DNA of 64,000 bases from Candidatus Competibacter sp. (GTDB taxonomy: Bacteria > Pseudomonadota > Gammaproteobacteria > Competibacterales > Competibacteraceae), in NCBI GenBank assembly GCA_029624815.1, contig JARSSH010000041.1:23208-87207 (forward strand), given 5' to 3'. Each line of letters opens with the position of its first letter. Position 1 is the stretch's first letter. The notes below the pieces were generated by a model that did no database searches, was not told the DNA's origin, and saw nothing but the letters and a program-made list of their open reading frames with translations. The translations under genes were made by a program, and so were the position numbers. Shown piece after piece: positions 28,692 through 40,071 of the stretch.

Positions 28692-30203
28692 ATGTGCGGA
28701 ATCATCGGTATCGCGGGGCGTGGCCCGGTCAACCAGAGCCTGTTCGACGGCCTCACCGTCTTGCAGCACCGCGGCCAGGACGCGGCGGGCGTTGTTACCT
28801 GCGACCTCGGTCGCCTGTTCCTGCGCAAGGACAACGGCCTGGTCCGCGATGTCGTCCGCACCCGGCACATGCGCAACCTGCACGGCAACATCGGGATCGG
28901 CCACGTCCGCTACCCGACCGCCGGCAGCTCCGACTCCGCCGAGGCGCAACCGTTCTACGTCAACTCGCCGTTCGGCATCACCCTGGCCCATAACGGCAAC
29001 CTGACCAACGCCATCCAGCTCAAGGACGAACTGTTTCGTTCCGACCTGCGCCACATCAACACCAATTCCGACTCGGAAATCCTGCTCAACGTGTTCGCCC
29101 ACGAATTGCAGCAGCGCAGCAAGCTGTCGGTCGACGCCGAGGATATCTTCGCGGCGGTGGCGGCGGTGCATCGGCGGGTGCGGGGCGCCTACGCCGCCGT
29201 GGCGCTGATCGTCGGCTTCGGTCTGGTAGCCTTCCGCGACCCCTACGGTATCCGGCCGTTGGTGTTCGGTCGGCGCGAGACCGAGAGCGGCATGGAGTAC
29301 ATGGTTGCTTCCGAAAGCGTGGCGCTGGACGCGCTGGATTTCCAGCGCATCCGCGACGTGGCGCCGGGCGAGGCGGTGCTGTTCGACCTCGACGGGCGCA
29401 TGCACGCCCGCCAGTGCGCCGACCATCCATGCTATTCCCCCTGCATTTTCGAGTTCGTCTATCTGGCCCGTCCCGACTCGATCATGGATCAGGTCTCGGT
29501 GCACAAGGCCCGGCTGCGCATGGGCGAATACCTGGCCGAAAAAATCCTGCGGGTCTGGCCCGATCAGGACATCGACGTGGTGATCCCGATCCCCGACACC
29601 AGCCGCACCGCCGCTTTGCAGATGGCTTCGATCCTGGGCATCAAATACCGCGAAGGCTTCATCAAGAACCGCTACATCGCCCGCACCTTCATCATGCCCG
29701 GCCAGAAGATCCGCAAGAAATCGGTGCGGCAGAAGCTGAACGCGATCGACCTGGAATTTCGCGGCAAGAACGTGCTGCTGGTGGACGATTCCATCGTCCG
29801 CGGCACCACCTCCGAACAGATTATTTGCATGGCTCGGGAGGCCGGCGCCCGCAAGGTATATTTCGCCTCGGCCGCGCCGCCGGTGCGCTACCCCAACGTC
29901 TACGGCATCGACATGCCGGCCGCCCGCGAGCTGATCGCCCATGGCCGTTCCGAGGAAGAAGTCGCCCAGGCCATCGGCGCCGACCATCTGATTTTCCAGG
30001 ACTTGTCCGACCTGGAAGAAGCGGTGCGGCGTGGCAACCGCGCGCTCAAAACCTTCGATGCCTCCTGTTTTACCGGCGAGTACGTGACCGGCGACATCGA
30101 CCGGGCTTATCTGGACTGTCTGGCCCGCGAGCGTTCCGACAGCGTCAAGGCCGCCCATGAAGCCGCCGAAAACGCATTCATCGACCTGTATAACGATGCC
30201 TGA
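28692..30203 (+). CDS. purF: Amidophosphoribosyltransferase
   Basis: 503 aa. The N-terminal Ntn glutaminase uses Cys2, exposed as the first residue after Met removal ([12 protein letters not shown]). The C-terminal phosphoribosyltransferase domain has the PRPP-binding motif [17 protein letters not shown] (about residues 360-376). It commits PRPP and glutamine to purine synthesis. It is 36 bases after cvpA and ends the accD-purF run. A hairpin-rich 229-base gap with an intrinsic terminator follows. Confidence 0.97.
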   Translation: MCGIIGIAGRGPVNQSLFDGLTVLQHRGQDAAGVVTCDLGRLFLRKDNGLVRDVVRTRHMRNLHGNIGIGHVRYPTAGSSDSAEAQPFYVNSPFGITLAHNGNLTNAIQLKDELFRSDLRHINTNSDSEILLNVFAHELQQRSKLSVDAEDIFAAVAAVHRRVRGAYAAVALIVGFGLVAFRDPYGIRPLVFGRRETESGMEYMVASESVALDALDFQRIRDVAPGEAVLFDLDGRMHARQCADHPCYSPCIFEFVYLARPDSIMDQVSVHKARLRMGEYLAEKILRVWPDQDIDVVIPIPDTSRTAALQMASILGIKYREGFIKNRYIARTFIMPGQKIRKKSVRQKLNAIDLEFRGKNVLLVDDSIVRGTTSEQIICMAREAGARKVYFASAAPPVRYPNVYGIDMPAARELIAHGRSEEEVAQAIGADHLIFQDLSDLEEAVRRGNRALKTFDASCFTGEYVTGDIDRAYLDCLARERSDSVKAAHEAAENAFIDLYNDA

Positions 30204-30237
30204 GCACGGTGCTCGGTCTTTTTGACAGCACGGTGCT
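30203..30237 (+). repeat. Direct repeat AGCACGGTGCT after purF
   Basis: The 11-base, nearly palindromic AGCACGGTGCT occurs at 30203-30213 and again at 30227-30237, 24 bases apart. The run GGTCTTTTTG lies between. It could be a pair of operator half-sites or a weak purF terminator; nothing here names a regulator. Confidence 0.5.
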
Positions 30238-30315
30238 TTCCCTCTAAGCTTGGTGGCCAGCGCCGATTTGAATGTTCAGCTTGCGGGCGCTTAACAAATT
30301 TTGCTAAAGCGGGTT

Positions 30316-30352
30316 AAACCTGCCTGGGCCGTCCCCACCGAGCGGGTTTTTT
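30316..30352 (+). terminator. Intrinsic terminator between purF and metZ
   Basis: AAACCTGC (30316-30323) pairs with GCGGGTTT (30342-30349) over eight positions with one G-U. An inner stem TGGG/CCCA (30325-30328 and 30334-30337) surrounds CCGTC. Six T bases follow (30347-30352). It would end readthrough from purF, but it could also act as an attenuator, because metZ begins 81 bases after its T-run. Confidence 0.72.
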
Positions 30353-30432
30353 CATGCCCGCGCGCCGCCGGCGCCGTCAGGGCACTCCGCGGCGATTTTG
30401 CAACCTCCTGTTTACCGCGGAGACACCCAGAC

Positions 30433-31668
30433 ATGCCCATCGACGATACTCCCGAACTCGGTTTCGCCAGCCTGGCGGTGCGCGCCGGCCAACAGCGCAC
30501 CCTCGAAGGCGAGCATGCCGAACCGATTTTCGCCACCTCCAGTTTCGTGTTCGCCAATGCCGCCGAGGCCGCCGCCCGTTTCAGCACCGCCACCGGAAAC
30601 ATCTACTCCCGTTTCACCAATCCGACCGTGCGGGTGTTTCAGGAACGGCTGGCGGCGCTGGAAGGCGGTGAAGCCTGCATCGCCACGTCCTCGGGAATGG
30701 CGGCGATCCTGGCGACCTGCATGGCGCTGCTCAAAAGCGGCGACCACATCGTTTCGGCCAACGCTGTGTTCGGAACCACCGTTTCGCTGTTCAATCAATA
30801 TCTGGCCAAGTTCGGCGTCGCCACCAGCTACGTCTCCTTGAGCGACATCGCCGCCTGGGAGGCGGCGATCCGCCCGGAAACCCGGTTGTTTTTCCTCGAA
30901 ACCCCCTCCAATCCGCTGATGGAGCTGGCCGATATCCGGGCACTGGCCGATCTCGCCCACGCGCATGGCTGCCTGCTGGTGGTGGACAACTGTTTCTGCA
31001 CTCCCGCCTTGCAGCGGCCTTTTGAACTGGGCGCCGATTTGGTCATCCACTCCGCCACCAAGTACCTGGACGGCCAGGGCCGCTGCGTCGGCGGCGCCGT
31101 GGTGGGCGACCGGCAGCGGGTCGGCGTCGATATTTACGGTTTCCTGCGCACCGCCGGCCCTACTCTGAGTCCGTTCAACGCCTGGGTGTTTCTCAAGGGA
31201 CTGGAAACCCTGTCCCTGCGGATGCGCGCCCACAGCGAAGGCGCCTTGCGTCTGGCCCAATGGTTGGAGGCGCAACCGGCGGTGGCGCGGGTTTACTATC
31301 CAGGATTGCCCTCGCACCCCCAGCACGAACTGGCGAAACGGCAGCAGAGCGGCTTCGGCGGCATCGTTTCGTTCGAACTGCGCGGCGGCCGGGAAGCGGC
31401 CTGGGCGTTGATCGACAGCACCCGGCTGATTTCGATCACCGCCAACCTGGGCGATGCCAAGACCACCGTCACCCACCCCGCCACCACCACGCACGGCCGG
31501 CTGACCCCGCAAGAACGCGAAACCGCCGGTATCCGTGAGGGGCTGGTGCGCATTTCGGTCGGCTTGGAGGACGTCGCGGACATTCAGCGCGATCTGGAGC
31601 GCGGCTTCCAGTGTCTTGCTTCCTACCCCGGTCCTTTTTCCGCCAGGGAAGAAGCAACGCTTCGATGA
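30433..31668 (+). CDS. metZ: O-succinylhomoserine sulfhydrylase
   Basis: 411 aa, PLP-dependent Cys/Met metabolism family. The internal aldimine lysine is in HSATKYLDGQGR (about residue 207), and there are YSRFTNPTVRVFQERLAALEGG and SSGMAAI near the N-terminus. Sequence order and length fit MetZ, which makes homocysteine directly from O-succinylhomoserine and sulfide. The position after purF matches Pseudomonas-type genomes. The start is ATG 30433. The stop overlaps the ATG of the next gene (ATGA), so metZ and the HAD gene are coupled. MetY or MetB are less likely alternatives. Confidence 0.93.
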   Translation: MPIDDTPELGFASLAVRAGQQRTLEGEHAEPIFATSSFVFANAAEAAARFSTATGNIYSRFTNPTVRVFQERLAALEGGEACIATSSGMAAILATCMALLKSGDHIVSANAVFGTTVSLFNQYLAKFGVATSYVSLSDIAAWEAAIRPETRLFFLETPSNPLMELADIRALADLAHAHGCLLVVDNCFCTPALQRPFELGADLVIHSATKYLDGQGRCVGGAVVGDRQRVGVDIYGFLRTAGPTLSPFNAWVFLKGLETLSLRMRAHSEGALRLAQWLEAQPAVARVYYPGLPSHPQHELAKRQQSGFGGIVSFELRGGREAAWALIDSTRLISITANLGDAKTTVTHPATTTHGRLTPQERETAGIREGLVRISVGLEDVADIQRDLERGFQCLASYPGPFSAREEATLR

Positions 31669-32360
31669 TCAAAGCCATCACCTTCGATCTGGACGACACG
31701 CTCTGGGATATCTGGCCGGTGGTCGAACGCGCCGAGCAGTTGCTGCACGACTGGCTGGCGGTGCGCTACCCGCGCATGACCGAGCAATTCACCCCGCTGG
31801 AGTTGCGGGATTTATCGGTCGAGGTGGTCGCCACCCGTCCGAACATGGCCCACGACCGCACTTGGCTGCGCAAGGCGGCATTGAATCTGGCGGCGCGGCG
31901 GGCCGGCTATCGGCAATTCGACGTGGAAGGGGCGTTCGAGGTGTTCTTTATCGCCCGCAACGCCGTGGAACCGTTCGCGGACGTGCGGCCGACCCTGGAG
32001 CGACTGGCGCGGCGCTATACGCTGGCCTCCCTATCCAACGGCAACGCCGACCTGCGGTTGATCGGTTTGCACGATGTTTTCGCCTTCTCGCTCAACGCCA
32101 TCGATGTGGGCGCGGCCAAGCCGGAGCGGTTGATGTTCGAACGGGCCCGTCAACGATTGGCGGCGCAACCCGAACAGATCGTCCATGTCGGCGACGACCC
32201 GGAACACGATGTCTTCGGCGCGGCTCAAGCCGGTTTCCGCACGGTCTGGATCAATCGCACCGGCCGGGACTGGCCCGGTGGCCCGCGGGCGGAAGCGGAA
32301 ATCGCTCATCTGGCGGAACTGGAATACGTGTTGGCGGCTTGGGAAAGCGACGCGCCCTGA
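31665..32360 (+). CDS. HAD-superfamily phosphatase, YigB-like
   Basis: 231 aa from the ATG at 31665, overlapping the metZ stop by four bases. Four HAD motifs are in order: FDLDDTLWD (nucleophile Asp, about residues 7-15), SLSNGN (Ser, motif II), GAAKPERLMF (Lys, motif III) and HVGDDPEHDV (motif IV). The short cap places it in subfamily IA. Candidate substrates include FMN or sugar phosphates, but none can be chosen from sequence. It converges with the SDR gene 22 bases later. Confidence 0.88.
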   Translation: MIKAITFDLDDTLWDIWPVVERAEQLLHDWLAVRYPRMTEQFTPLELRDLSVEVVATRPNMAHDRTWLRKAALNLAARRAGYRQFDVEGAFEVFFIARNAVEPFADVRPTLERLARRYTLASLSNGNADLRLIGLHDVFAFSLNAIDVGAAKPERLMFERARQRLAAQPEQIVHVGDDPEHDVFGAAQAGFRTVWINRTGRDWPGGPRAEAEIAHLAELEYVLAAWESDAP

Positions 32361-32381
32361 GACGGGGCAAGCAGCGCCTGC

Positions 32382-33119
32382 TCACCAGGGAAGCGGCTCT
32401 CCGTCGCGAAAGAAACCGCCGGTCGGCCCATCGTCCGGCAAGATGGCGGCCCAGACGATGCCGGTTGCACCCTCCTCGACCGTCCGTTCGGCATTGGGGC
32501 CACCCATTTCGGTGCGCACCCAACCCGGACAGACCGAATTGACCAGAATGTTATAGCCCTGGGTCTCGGCCGCCAGGATGCGGGTCAGCGCGTTCAGCGC
32601 GGTCTTGGAAATCCGGTAGGCCGGCGATCTGCCTTCCATCTCGCTCAACTGACCCATCCCACTGGAGATATTGACAATACGACCGTAATGCTGTTGCTTC
32701 ATCAGGGGTACCAACTCTTGGGTCAGGAGCAGTGGACCATACAGGTTGGTTCGCAGCGTCGCCGTCAGCGTTTTCAGGCTGGCATTGAATACGCTGGCGC
32801 TACCCGAATCTTCCGAACCGTGGCTGTCGAGAAAAACCCCGGCGTTGTTAACCAGAACATCCACCCGGCCGCAACGGCTGTGAATGAACGCGCCCAGTTC
32901 GGCGACGCTGCTTTCCGAAGTAACGTCCAGTGGCTGGAACAGCACGTCCAGGCCCTCGGCCAACAATTTCTCCAGGGCCATCTCGCCCTTGCCCACGTTG
33001 CGGCTGGTGAGCAACACGCGGAAATCGCGCTTGGCCAGTTGCCGGGCCGTTTCCAGACCCAGCCCGCGGTTGGCGCCCGTCACCACTGCCACGGGCGAAG
33101 TGTTTTTACCGGTCAGCAT
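32382..33119 (-). CDS. Short-chain dehydrogenase/reductase
   Basis: 245 aa from the ATG at 33119, chosen for the GGAGAA site about 7 bases upstream; longer in-frame starts to 33188 lack one. The Rossmann glycine motif VTGANRGLGLETA is at about residues 13-25, NNAGVFLDSHG at about 92-102, the catalytic Ser in NISSGMGQ and the YRISK pair (Tyr and Lys) near 162-167. It is an NAD(P)-dependent classical SDR, resembling carbonyl reductases. Substrate unknown. It lies downstream of the lpdA terminator, so it likely has its own transcript. Confidence 0.9.
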   Translation of the reverse strand: MLTGKNTSPVAVVTGANRGLGLETARQLAKRDFRVLLTSRNVGKGEMALEKLLAEGLDVLFQPLDVTSESSVAELGAFIHSRCGRVDVLVNNAGVFLDSHGSEDSGSASVFNASLKTLTATLRTNLYGPLLLTQELVPLMKQQHYGRIVNISSGMGQLSEMEGRSPAYRISKTALNALTRILAAETQGYNILVNSVCPGWVRTEMGGPNAERTVEEGATGIVWAAILPDDGPTGGFFRDGEPLPW

Positions 33120-33272
33120 GATGATGTTCTCCAGTCCAGCCCTGTTTGTTGTTAAAATAACACTCATTGTTGTAAATCTTAACAGCATCCCTCCTGCAAG
33201 AAAAACAAAACCCTATCGGATTGCTAGGCCCGCCGATCCGGAGGCATCGCCACGGCTTTCGATGGCGCGACG

Positions 33273-33299
33273 AAAAAGGGCGCGATGTACGCGCCCTTT
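33273..33299 (-). terminator. Intrinsic terminator after sucA-sucB-lpdA
   Basis: Read on the minus strand, AAAGGGCGCG (33299-33290), loop TACAT and CGCGCCCTTT (33284-33275), with two more T following. The 10-bp stem and T-run end the oxoglutarate dehydrogenase operon just after lpdA. Confidence 0.82.
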
Positions 33300-33319
33300 G
33301 TCCGACTCCCATAAAAAGT

Positions 33320-34831
<1,512 letters not shown>

Positions 34832-34858
34832 TCACTCCCCACTCCTCGCCCGCCAGCC

Positions 34859-36130
34859 TCAGACGTTCAGAACCAGCCGGGCCGGATCCTCGATGCACTC
34901 CTTGACGGTAACCAGGAAGGTTACGGCTTCGCGCCCGTCGATGATGCGGTGATCGTAGGAATGGGCCACGTACATCATCGGCCGGATCACGACCTGGCCG
35001 TTCTCGGCGACCGGCCGGTCCTTGGTGGCGTGCATGCCGAGAATGCCACTCTGCGGCGGGTTGAGGATCGGCGTGGACATCAGCGAGCCGAACACGCCGC
35101 CGTTGGTGATGGTGAAGGTGCCGCCAGTCATGTCCTCGACGGTCAAGGTTCCTTCCTTGGCTTTCTTGCCGAACTCGCCGATCGCTTTCTCAATGTCGGC
35201 TAGGCTCATCTGATCGGCGTCGCGCAGAATCGGCACCACCAGGCCGCGCGGCGAAGACACCGCGATGCCGATATCGTAGTAGCCGTGGTAAACGATATCG
35301 TTGCCGTCGATCGAACCGTTCACCGCCGGATAGCGCTTGAGCGCCTCGATCACCGCCTTGACGAAGAACCCCATAAACCCCAAGCGGACATTGTGGGTTT
35401 TTTCGAACTGATCCTTGTAGCGGTTGCGCAGATCCATCACCGGCTTCATGTCGATTTCATTAAACGTCGTCAACATGGCGGTGCTGTTTTTAGCCGTCAG
35501 CAGCCGTTCGGCGATACGGGCGCGCAACCGGGTCATCGGTACGCGCTGTTCCAGTCGACCGAGTGCGTCGGGCGGCAACGGCGCGGCCGGCGCGGAAACC
35601 GGCGCGGAAACCGGCGCGGCGGTCGGCGCGGAAACCGGTACGGCGGCGACGTGAGCTGGCCGGCCTTGCTTTTGCGCCTCGATGTAAGCCAGCACGTCGG
35701 CCTTGGTCACGCGTCCGCCGCGCCCGCTGCCGGCAATCTTGCCGACATCCAGCCCCTGCTCGGCGGCCAGGCGACGCACCGCCGGGCTCAAACCTTCCAG
35801 GTCCACTTCCATCGTTGCCGCGGGCCCCGGAGCGACGGCGGGGGCGGCGGCCGGCGCGGGGGCGGCCGGCGCTTCGGCCACGGGTTGGACAGCCCCTTCC
35901 TCCAGCATGGCGATCACGTCGCCGGTGGTCACGATATCGCCTTCCTGGCGCAGAATCTGGCCGAGCACGCCGTCCGCCGGGGCGGGAATGTCCAGCACGA
36001 CCTTATCGGTCTCCAAATCCACGAGGTTTTCACCCCGCCGCACCGGTTGGCCCGGTTGTTTCTTCCAGTTGACCAACGTGCCGTCGGAAACGGATTCAGG
36101 CAGGGCGGGGACTTTCACTTCTAGGGTCAT
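34859..36130 (-). CDS. sucB: Dihydrolipoyl succinyltransferase (E2 of OGDH)
   Basis: 423 aa from the ATG at 36130; the in-frame upstream codons do not look like the lipoyl domain. A single lipoyl domain (about 1-77) has the modified lysine in [14 protein letters not shown]. Then come an Ala/Pro linker, a peripheral subunit-binding domain ([26 protein letters not shown], about 112-145), a longer Ala-Pro-Val-Ser linker encoded by tandem repeats, and the acyltransferase domain ending [15 protein letters not shown] with the catalytic His and Asp. It transfers succinyl groups to CoA. Confidence 0.97.
   Translation of the reverse strand: MTLEVKVPALPESVSDGTLVNWKKQPGQPVRRGENLVDLETDKVVLDIPAPADGVLGQILRQEGDIVTTGDVIAMLEEGAVQPVAEAPAAPAPAAAPAVAPGPAATMEVDLEGLSPAVRRLAAEQGLDVGKIAGSGRGGRVTKADVLAYIEAQKQGRPAHVAAVPVSAPTAAPVSAPVSAPAAPLPPDALGRLEQRVPMTRLRARIAERLLTAKNSTAMLTTFNEIDMKPVMDLRNRYKDQFEKTHNVRLGFMGFFVKAVIEALKRYPAVNGSIDGNDIVYHGYYDIGIAVSSPRGLVVPILRDADQMSLADIEKAIGEFGKKAKEGTLTVEDMTGGTFTITNGGVFGSLMSTPILNPPQSGILGMHATKDRPVAENGQVVIRPMMYVAHSYDHRIIDGREAVTFLVTVKECIEDPARLVLNV
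35589..35636 (-). repeat. Four tandem 12-bp units in the sucB linker
   Basis: Plus-strand units of GGCGCGGAAACC begin at 35589, 35601, 35613 (diverged to GGCGCGGCGGTC) and 35625. On the coding strand they spell repeats of the linker APVSAP-type sequence between the E3-binding and catalytic domains. Length could vary between strains by slippage without breaking the frame. Confidence 0.85.
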
Positions 36131-36179
36131 TGTATTATTCCCTTGGGTTCCGGGGTTTTTTAGGCTAAGCCATGGGGGG

Positions 36180-39011
36180 TCACTGGCCCAGGGCCTGATT
36201 GACGAGCGCTTGCTGCTGTTCGACATGGACGCTGTAATAACCCACCGCCGGCGATGCCGAAGGTTCGCGACCGGCGTAATGGAGCGTTTGGCGTGGCCGC
36301 AGACCCCGCTCCAGGTGATGCAGGCTTTGATACCAGGCGCCCTGGTTCTTGGGTTCTTCCTGACACCAGACGATGTCGGTCACGTTGGGGTAAGCTTCCA
36401 GTTGCTGGCTGTAGGGCGCCTGCGGGAACGGATAGAGCTGTTCGATGCGGACGATGGCGATATGATTCAGCTTTTGCTCGCGACGCGCTTCCAGCAAATC
36501 GTAATAGACCTTGCCACTGCAGAACACCAGCCGGGTGACCTGTAATGGATCGTGGGGATCGATCTCGCCGACGATCTCCTGGAAACAGCCCTCGGTCAGA
36601 TCCTCCAGGCTGTTCACCGCCAGCCGATGCCGCAACAGGCTCTTGGGGCTCATCGCGATCAGCGGCTTGCGGAACGGGCGCAGCATTTGCCGACGCAGCA
36701 TGTGGAAGCATTGGGCCGGGGTCGACGGCACCACCACCTGCATGTTGTTCTCGGCGCACAATTGCAGGTAGCGCTCCAGCCGAGCCGAGGAGTGCTCCGG
36801 ACCCTGGCCCTCGAAACCGTGCGGCAGCAGCATCACCAGCCCGCACAACCGGCCCCACTTGGTCTGGCCGGAAGAGATGAACTGATCGATCACCACTTGC
36901 GCGCCGTTGGCGAAATCGCCGAACTGGCCTTCCCAGATCACCAAACCGTCGGGTTCGGCGGTGGCGTAGCCATATTCGAAGCCCAGCACCGCTTCCTCGG
37001 ACAGGATGGAGTCGATCACGAAAAAGGTCGGCTGGCCCGGATACAGGTTGGCCAGCGGCGTGTAGCTGCTGCCGTCCTTCTGGTTGTGCAGCACCGAGTG
37101 ACGGTGGAAAAAGGTGCCGCGACCGCAGTCCTGGCCGGAAATACGCACCTGATAGCCTTGTTTGAGCAGGGTGGCGTAGGCCAGGTTCTCGGCAAAGCCC
37201 CAGTCCAGCGGCAGAGCGCCGGCGGCCATCTTGCGACGGTCGTCCATGATCTTGGCCACGCGCGGGTGCATCTCAAGCCCCTCGGGCGCCTTCAGCAACT
37301 GCTCGGACAGTTCGCGGAGGGTCTCCAACGGCACGGCGGTGTCGGCCGAGAAGCTCCAGTCCTCGTTTTTGAACGCCGACCAGTCGATGGAATAAGGCCC
37401 TTTAACCGGAGGCTGCGTCGGCCGCGATACCTGCCGGCCGGCGTCGAGGTCGTCACGGTATTGGGTCTGCATGTCCTGAAATTCGGCCTCGGCGATCACG
37501 CCTTCGGCGATCAGCCTCTCGGCGTACAGGGTGGCCGTGGTTTTGCGCGCCCGGATTTTTTTGTACATCATCGGCTGGGTGGCGGCCGGCTCATCGGCCT
37601 CGTTGTGACCCAGCCGACGGTAACAGATCATATCGATGACCACATCCTTGTTGAAGGTCATCCGGTACTCGACCGCCAGCCGGGTGACGAACAGCACCGC
37701 CTCGGGATCGTCGCCGTTCACATGGAAGATCGGCGCCTGCACCATCTTGGCCACGTCGGTGCAGTACAGCGCCGAGCGAGTGTCCAGCGGGTTGCTGGTG
37801 GTGAAGCCGATCTGGTTGTTGACGACGATGTGCACGGTGCCGCCGGTGCGGTAGCCGCGCACCTGCGAGAACTGAAGGGTTTCCATATTGACGCCTTGGC
37901 CGGCGAAAGCGGCGTCGCCGTGGATCAACAACGGCATCACGGCGTTCAGGGGCGGGAACTCCGCGCCGGGCGCGCGGCGGCGCTCCATGCGGGCGCGCAC
38001 CGAACCCTCGACCACCGGATTAGCGATTTCCAGGTGCGAGGGGTTGAAGGCCAGGGCCAGATGCACCGAGCCGCCGGGTGTTTCGACATCCGAGGAGAAC
38101 CCCATGTGGTACTTGACATCGCCGGTACTGCTCTCGGCCACCCGTCGCTTGCCCTCGAACTCCTCGAACAGCTCGCTCGGCAGCTTGCCGATGATGTTGA
38201 CCAACACGTTGAGGCGACCGCGATGGGCCATGCCGATGACGATTTCCTGTATCCCGCGGGCGCCGGCCAACTGGACGATCTGGTCCATCATCGGGATCAG
38301 GCTGTCGCCGCCTTCCAGCGAGAAGCGTTTCTGGCCGACATAGCGAGTGTGCAGATAGCGCTCCAGCCCCTCGGCGGCGACCAGCCAGCGCAGCAGATCC
38401 CGGCGTTCCTGGGCGCTCAGGTCGAGTCGGGCGCGTTGCCCTTCCAGGCGCTTTTGAATCCAGCGCTTCTCTTCCGTTTCGTTAATATGCATGTATTCGG
38501 ACCCGATAGTACCGACATACACATCGCGGATCAGATCGAGAATCTCGCGCAGCGACCACTGCGAGGACGCCACCAGAGAACCGGTGTTGAACAGCGTGCC
38601 CATGTCGGCCTCGCTCAGGCCGTGGTAGCCGGGCTCCAGTTCCGGCACCGGCGGCCGGTCGCGCAGGCGCAGCGGGTCGAGGTTGGCGGCTTTGTGGCCG
38701 CGGGTGCGATAGGCATTGATGATGCGCAGCACCGAGGCTTGCTTTTCGGCGGCGGCGGGGCTGTACGCTTGCACGCGCCCCACGCCGACCTGGGGCTGCA
38801 AGGCCAATTGGGCGAAAGAGTCGCGGATCGGACCGTGCGCGACGTCGCGGGCGCCCTGGGTCTGCGATTGCAGGTCGCGGAAATACCGCCGCCAATTCTC
38901 GCTGACCGATTCCGGATCGCTCAGGAAACTTTCGTACAGATCCTCGATGAACGCCGCGTTACCGCCGAACAGGGGTGAACTTTGGCGAAACTGCTCGATA
39001 AGTGTGCTCAT
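36180..39011 (-). CDS. sucA: 2-oxoglutarate dehydrogenase E1 component
   Basis: 943 aa, thiamine diphosphate-dependent. It starts [29 protein letters not shown], with GGGGAG about 12 bases upstream. The TPP region [44 protein letters not shown] and the C-terminal active-site histidine-rich half ([26 protein letters not shown]) are intact. It decarboxylates 2-oxoglutarate and succinylates SucB lipoate. It is the first gene of the sucA-sucB-lpdA operon; the 49-base gap to sucB is short. Confidence 0.97.
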   Translation of the reverse strand: MSTLIEQFRQSSPLFGGNAAFIEDLYESFLSDPESVSENWRRYFRDLQSQTQGARDVAHGPIRDSFAQLALQPQVGVGRVQAYSPAAAEKQASVLRIINAYRTRGHKAANLDPLRLRDRPPVPELEPGYHGLSEADMGTLFNTGSLVASSQWSLREILDLIRDVYVGTIGSEYMHINETEEKRWIQKRLEGQRARLDLSAQERRDLLRWLVAAEGLERYLHTRYVGQKRFSLEGGDSLIPMMDQIVQLAGARGIQEIVIGMAHRGRLNVLVNIIGKLPSELFEEFEGKRRVAESSTGDVKYHMGFSSDVETPGGSVHLALAFNPSHLEIANPVVEGSVRARMERRRAPGAEFPPLNAVMPLLIHGDAAFAGQGVNMETLQFSQVRGYRTGGTVHIVVNNQIGFTTSNPLDTRSALYCTDVAKMVQAPIFHVNGDDPEAVLFVTRLAVEYRMTFNKDVVIDMICYRRLGHNEADEPAATQPMMYKKIRARKTTATLYAERLIAEGVIAEAEFQDMQTQYRDDLDAGRQVSRPTQPPVKGPYSIDWSAFKNEDWSFSADTAVPLETLRELSEQLLKAPEGLEMHPRVAKIMDDRRKMAAGALPLDWGFAENLAYATLLKQGYQVRISGQDCGRGTFFHRHSVLHNQKDGSSYTPLANLYPGQPTFFVIDSILSEEAVLGFEYGYATAEPDGLVIWEGQFGDFANGAQVVIDQFISSGQTKWGRLCGLVMLLPHGFEGQGPEHSSARLERYLQLCAENNMQVVVPSTPAQCFHMLRRQMLRPFRKPLIAMSPKSLLRHRLAVNSLEDLTEGCFQEIVGEIDPHDPLQVTRLVFCSGKVYYDLLEARREQKLNHIAIVRIEQLYPFPQAPYSQQLEAYPNVTDIVWCQEEPKNQGAWYQSLHHLERGLRPRQTLHYAGREPSASPAVGYYSVHVEQQQALVNQALGQ

Positions 39012-39609
39012 GGATGGTCGTCAACTCCCCGGTATTGTAAGGGCCCCAATAAATCCGACTTGGGGCGGTTTTTCCTGGAGCGCAGGGTGGAGAATGCGGG
39101 CAGGCCGCGCGGCGTGTCTCCGCTGGATCGGCGGCGCCTCGGCCGTGCCGGTAACAGGGAAGCCGTCGGGCAGGACACCACCGCGCGCGGTCGCGCCGGT
39201 TGTTCTCGTCATCGTGCTGTCGGCCTCGATCGCTTTTCCGGGTCGGCTTGTCAATGATACAACCATCCCCATGGCGACGTAACGATGGGATGCGCCGGAC
39301 GGAAAGCATGGTGGGTATCCGGAGGTGTGGGCGCTTTTAAGGGCAGCGTGATTATAACGGTGGCGCAGGCGCGGATAAACCCGCGATCCGTTGTTCTCGT
39401 TCGCTTCCCCGCGAGTGCGGCCAAACTCCCATCGCCTCGCGTCCCCCGGCCGGCAAAAGAGATTTATTTCATAACTTTTGCCATGACAACAAGGCTGCTG
39501 TACATTTTTAAGCGATGGCATCGCGAGTCACTGGTGCCAGCATCGTGGCGGGGGTCGATAACGGTCGATTCCGCCGCGCCGGTCTGGCTCCATTCAGGAG
39601 GGAATCGCG
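39012..39609. other. 598-base divergent intergenic region sucA/dksA
   Basis: No gene is supported here. On the sucA side a minus-strand TACAAT (39039-39034) lies about 25 bases before the sucA ATG, but no good -35 partner is visible. On the dksA side a GGCAAAAG/CTTTTGCC inverted repeat and a promoter-like pair are annotated separately. The middle is GC-rich with short overlapping frames that do not resemble proteins. Confidence 0.6.
39452..39506 (+). promoter_or_regulatory. Probable dksA promoter with overlapping operator-like repeat
   Basis: TTGCCA (39478-39483), 17 bases, TACATT (39501-39506) resembles a sigma-70 promoter, about 100 bases before the dksA ATG. An inverted repeat, GGCAAAAG (39452-39459) and CTTTTGCC (39475-39482), has its right arm over the -35. 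That layout would suit a repressor or activator; the factor is unknown. Confidence 0.5.
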
Positions 39610-40035
39610 ATGGTCGCTACCAATCCGATCGCGCCGGGAACGCCCGCGCCTTACCAGCCCGCCGAAGGCGAGGCCTACATGGGCGACGCTCAACGGACTT
39701 ACTTTCGCCAGGTTCTCCAAGACTGGAAGCAAAGCCTGTTGGATGAGGTGAGCCGCACGGTCAACCACATGCGGGACGAATCCACCGCTTTTCCCGATCC
39801 CAACGACCGCGCCACTCAGGAGGAGGAATTTAGCCTCGAACTGCGCACTCGCGATCGGGAGCGCAAGCTGCTCAAAAAAATCAACGAGTCGCTAGCCCAG
39901 ATCGAAAGTGGCGATTACGGCTATTGCGAGGCCTGCGGCGTGGAGATTGGGCTGCCGCGCATGCAGGCTCGTCCGACCGCCACTCTATGCATCGACTGCA
40001 AGATGCTGGAAGAAATCCGCGAAAAGCAGGGGTAG
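39610..40035 (+). CDS. dksA: RNA polymerase-binding transcription factor DksA
   Basis: 141 aa, close to the usual 151. GGAGGG lies about 8 bases before the ATG. A coiled-coil (about residues 30-100), including the DPNDRATQEEEF tip region, inserts into the RNA polymerase secondary channel. A four-cysteine zinc finger follows (CEACGVEIGLPRMQARPTATLCIDCK). It works with ppGpp to repress stable RNA promoters and activate amino-acid genes. The neighbouring gluQRS gene is a widespread partner in proteobacteria. Confidence 0.95.
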   Translation: MVATNPIAPGTPAPYQPAEGEAYMGDAQRTYFRQVLQDWKQSLLDEVSRTVNHMRDESTAFPDPNDRATQEEEFSLELRTRDRERKLLKKINESLAQIESGDYGYCEACGVEIGLPRMQARPTATLCIDCKMLEEIREKQG

Positions 40036-40071
40036 CGGCGCGGCATCGCCCGATCGGTTCCGCATTCGCTC

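Noticed and set aside
30204..30432. tRNA or SAM riboswitch in the purF-metZ gap
   Set aside because: No cloverleaf with CCA end and no S-box or SAM-II core; only a terminator and short repeats fit.
36552..38978. 808-aa open frame on the plus strand inside sucA
   Set aside because: Antisense shadow; sucA has all E1 motifs on the minus strand.
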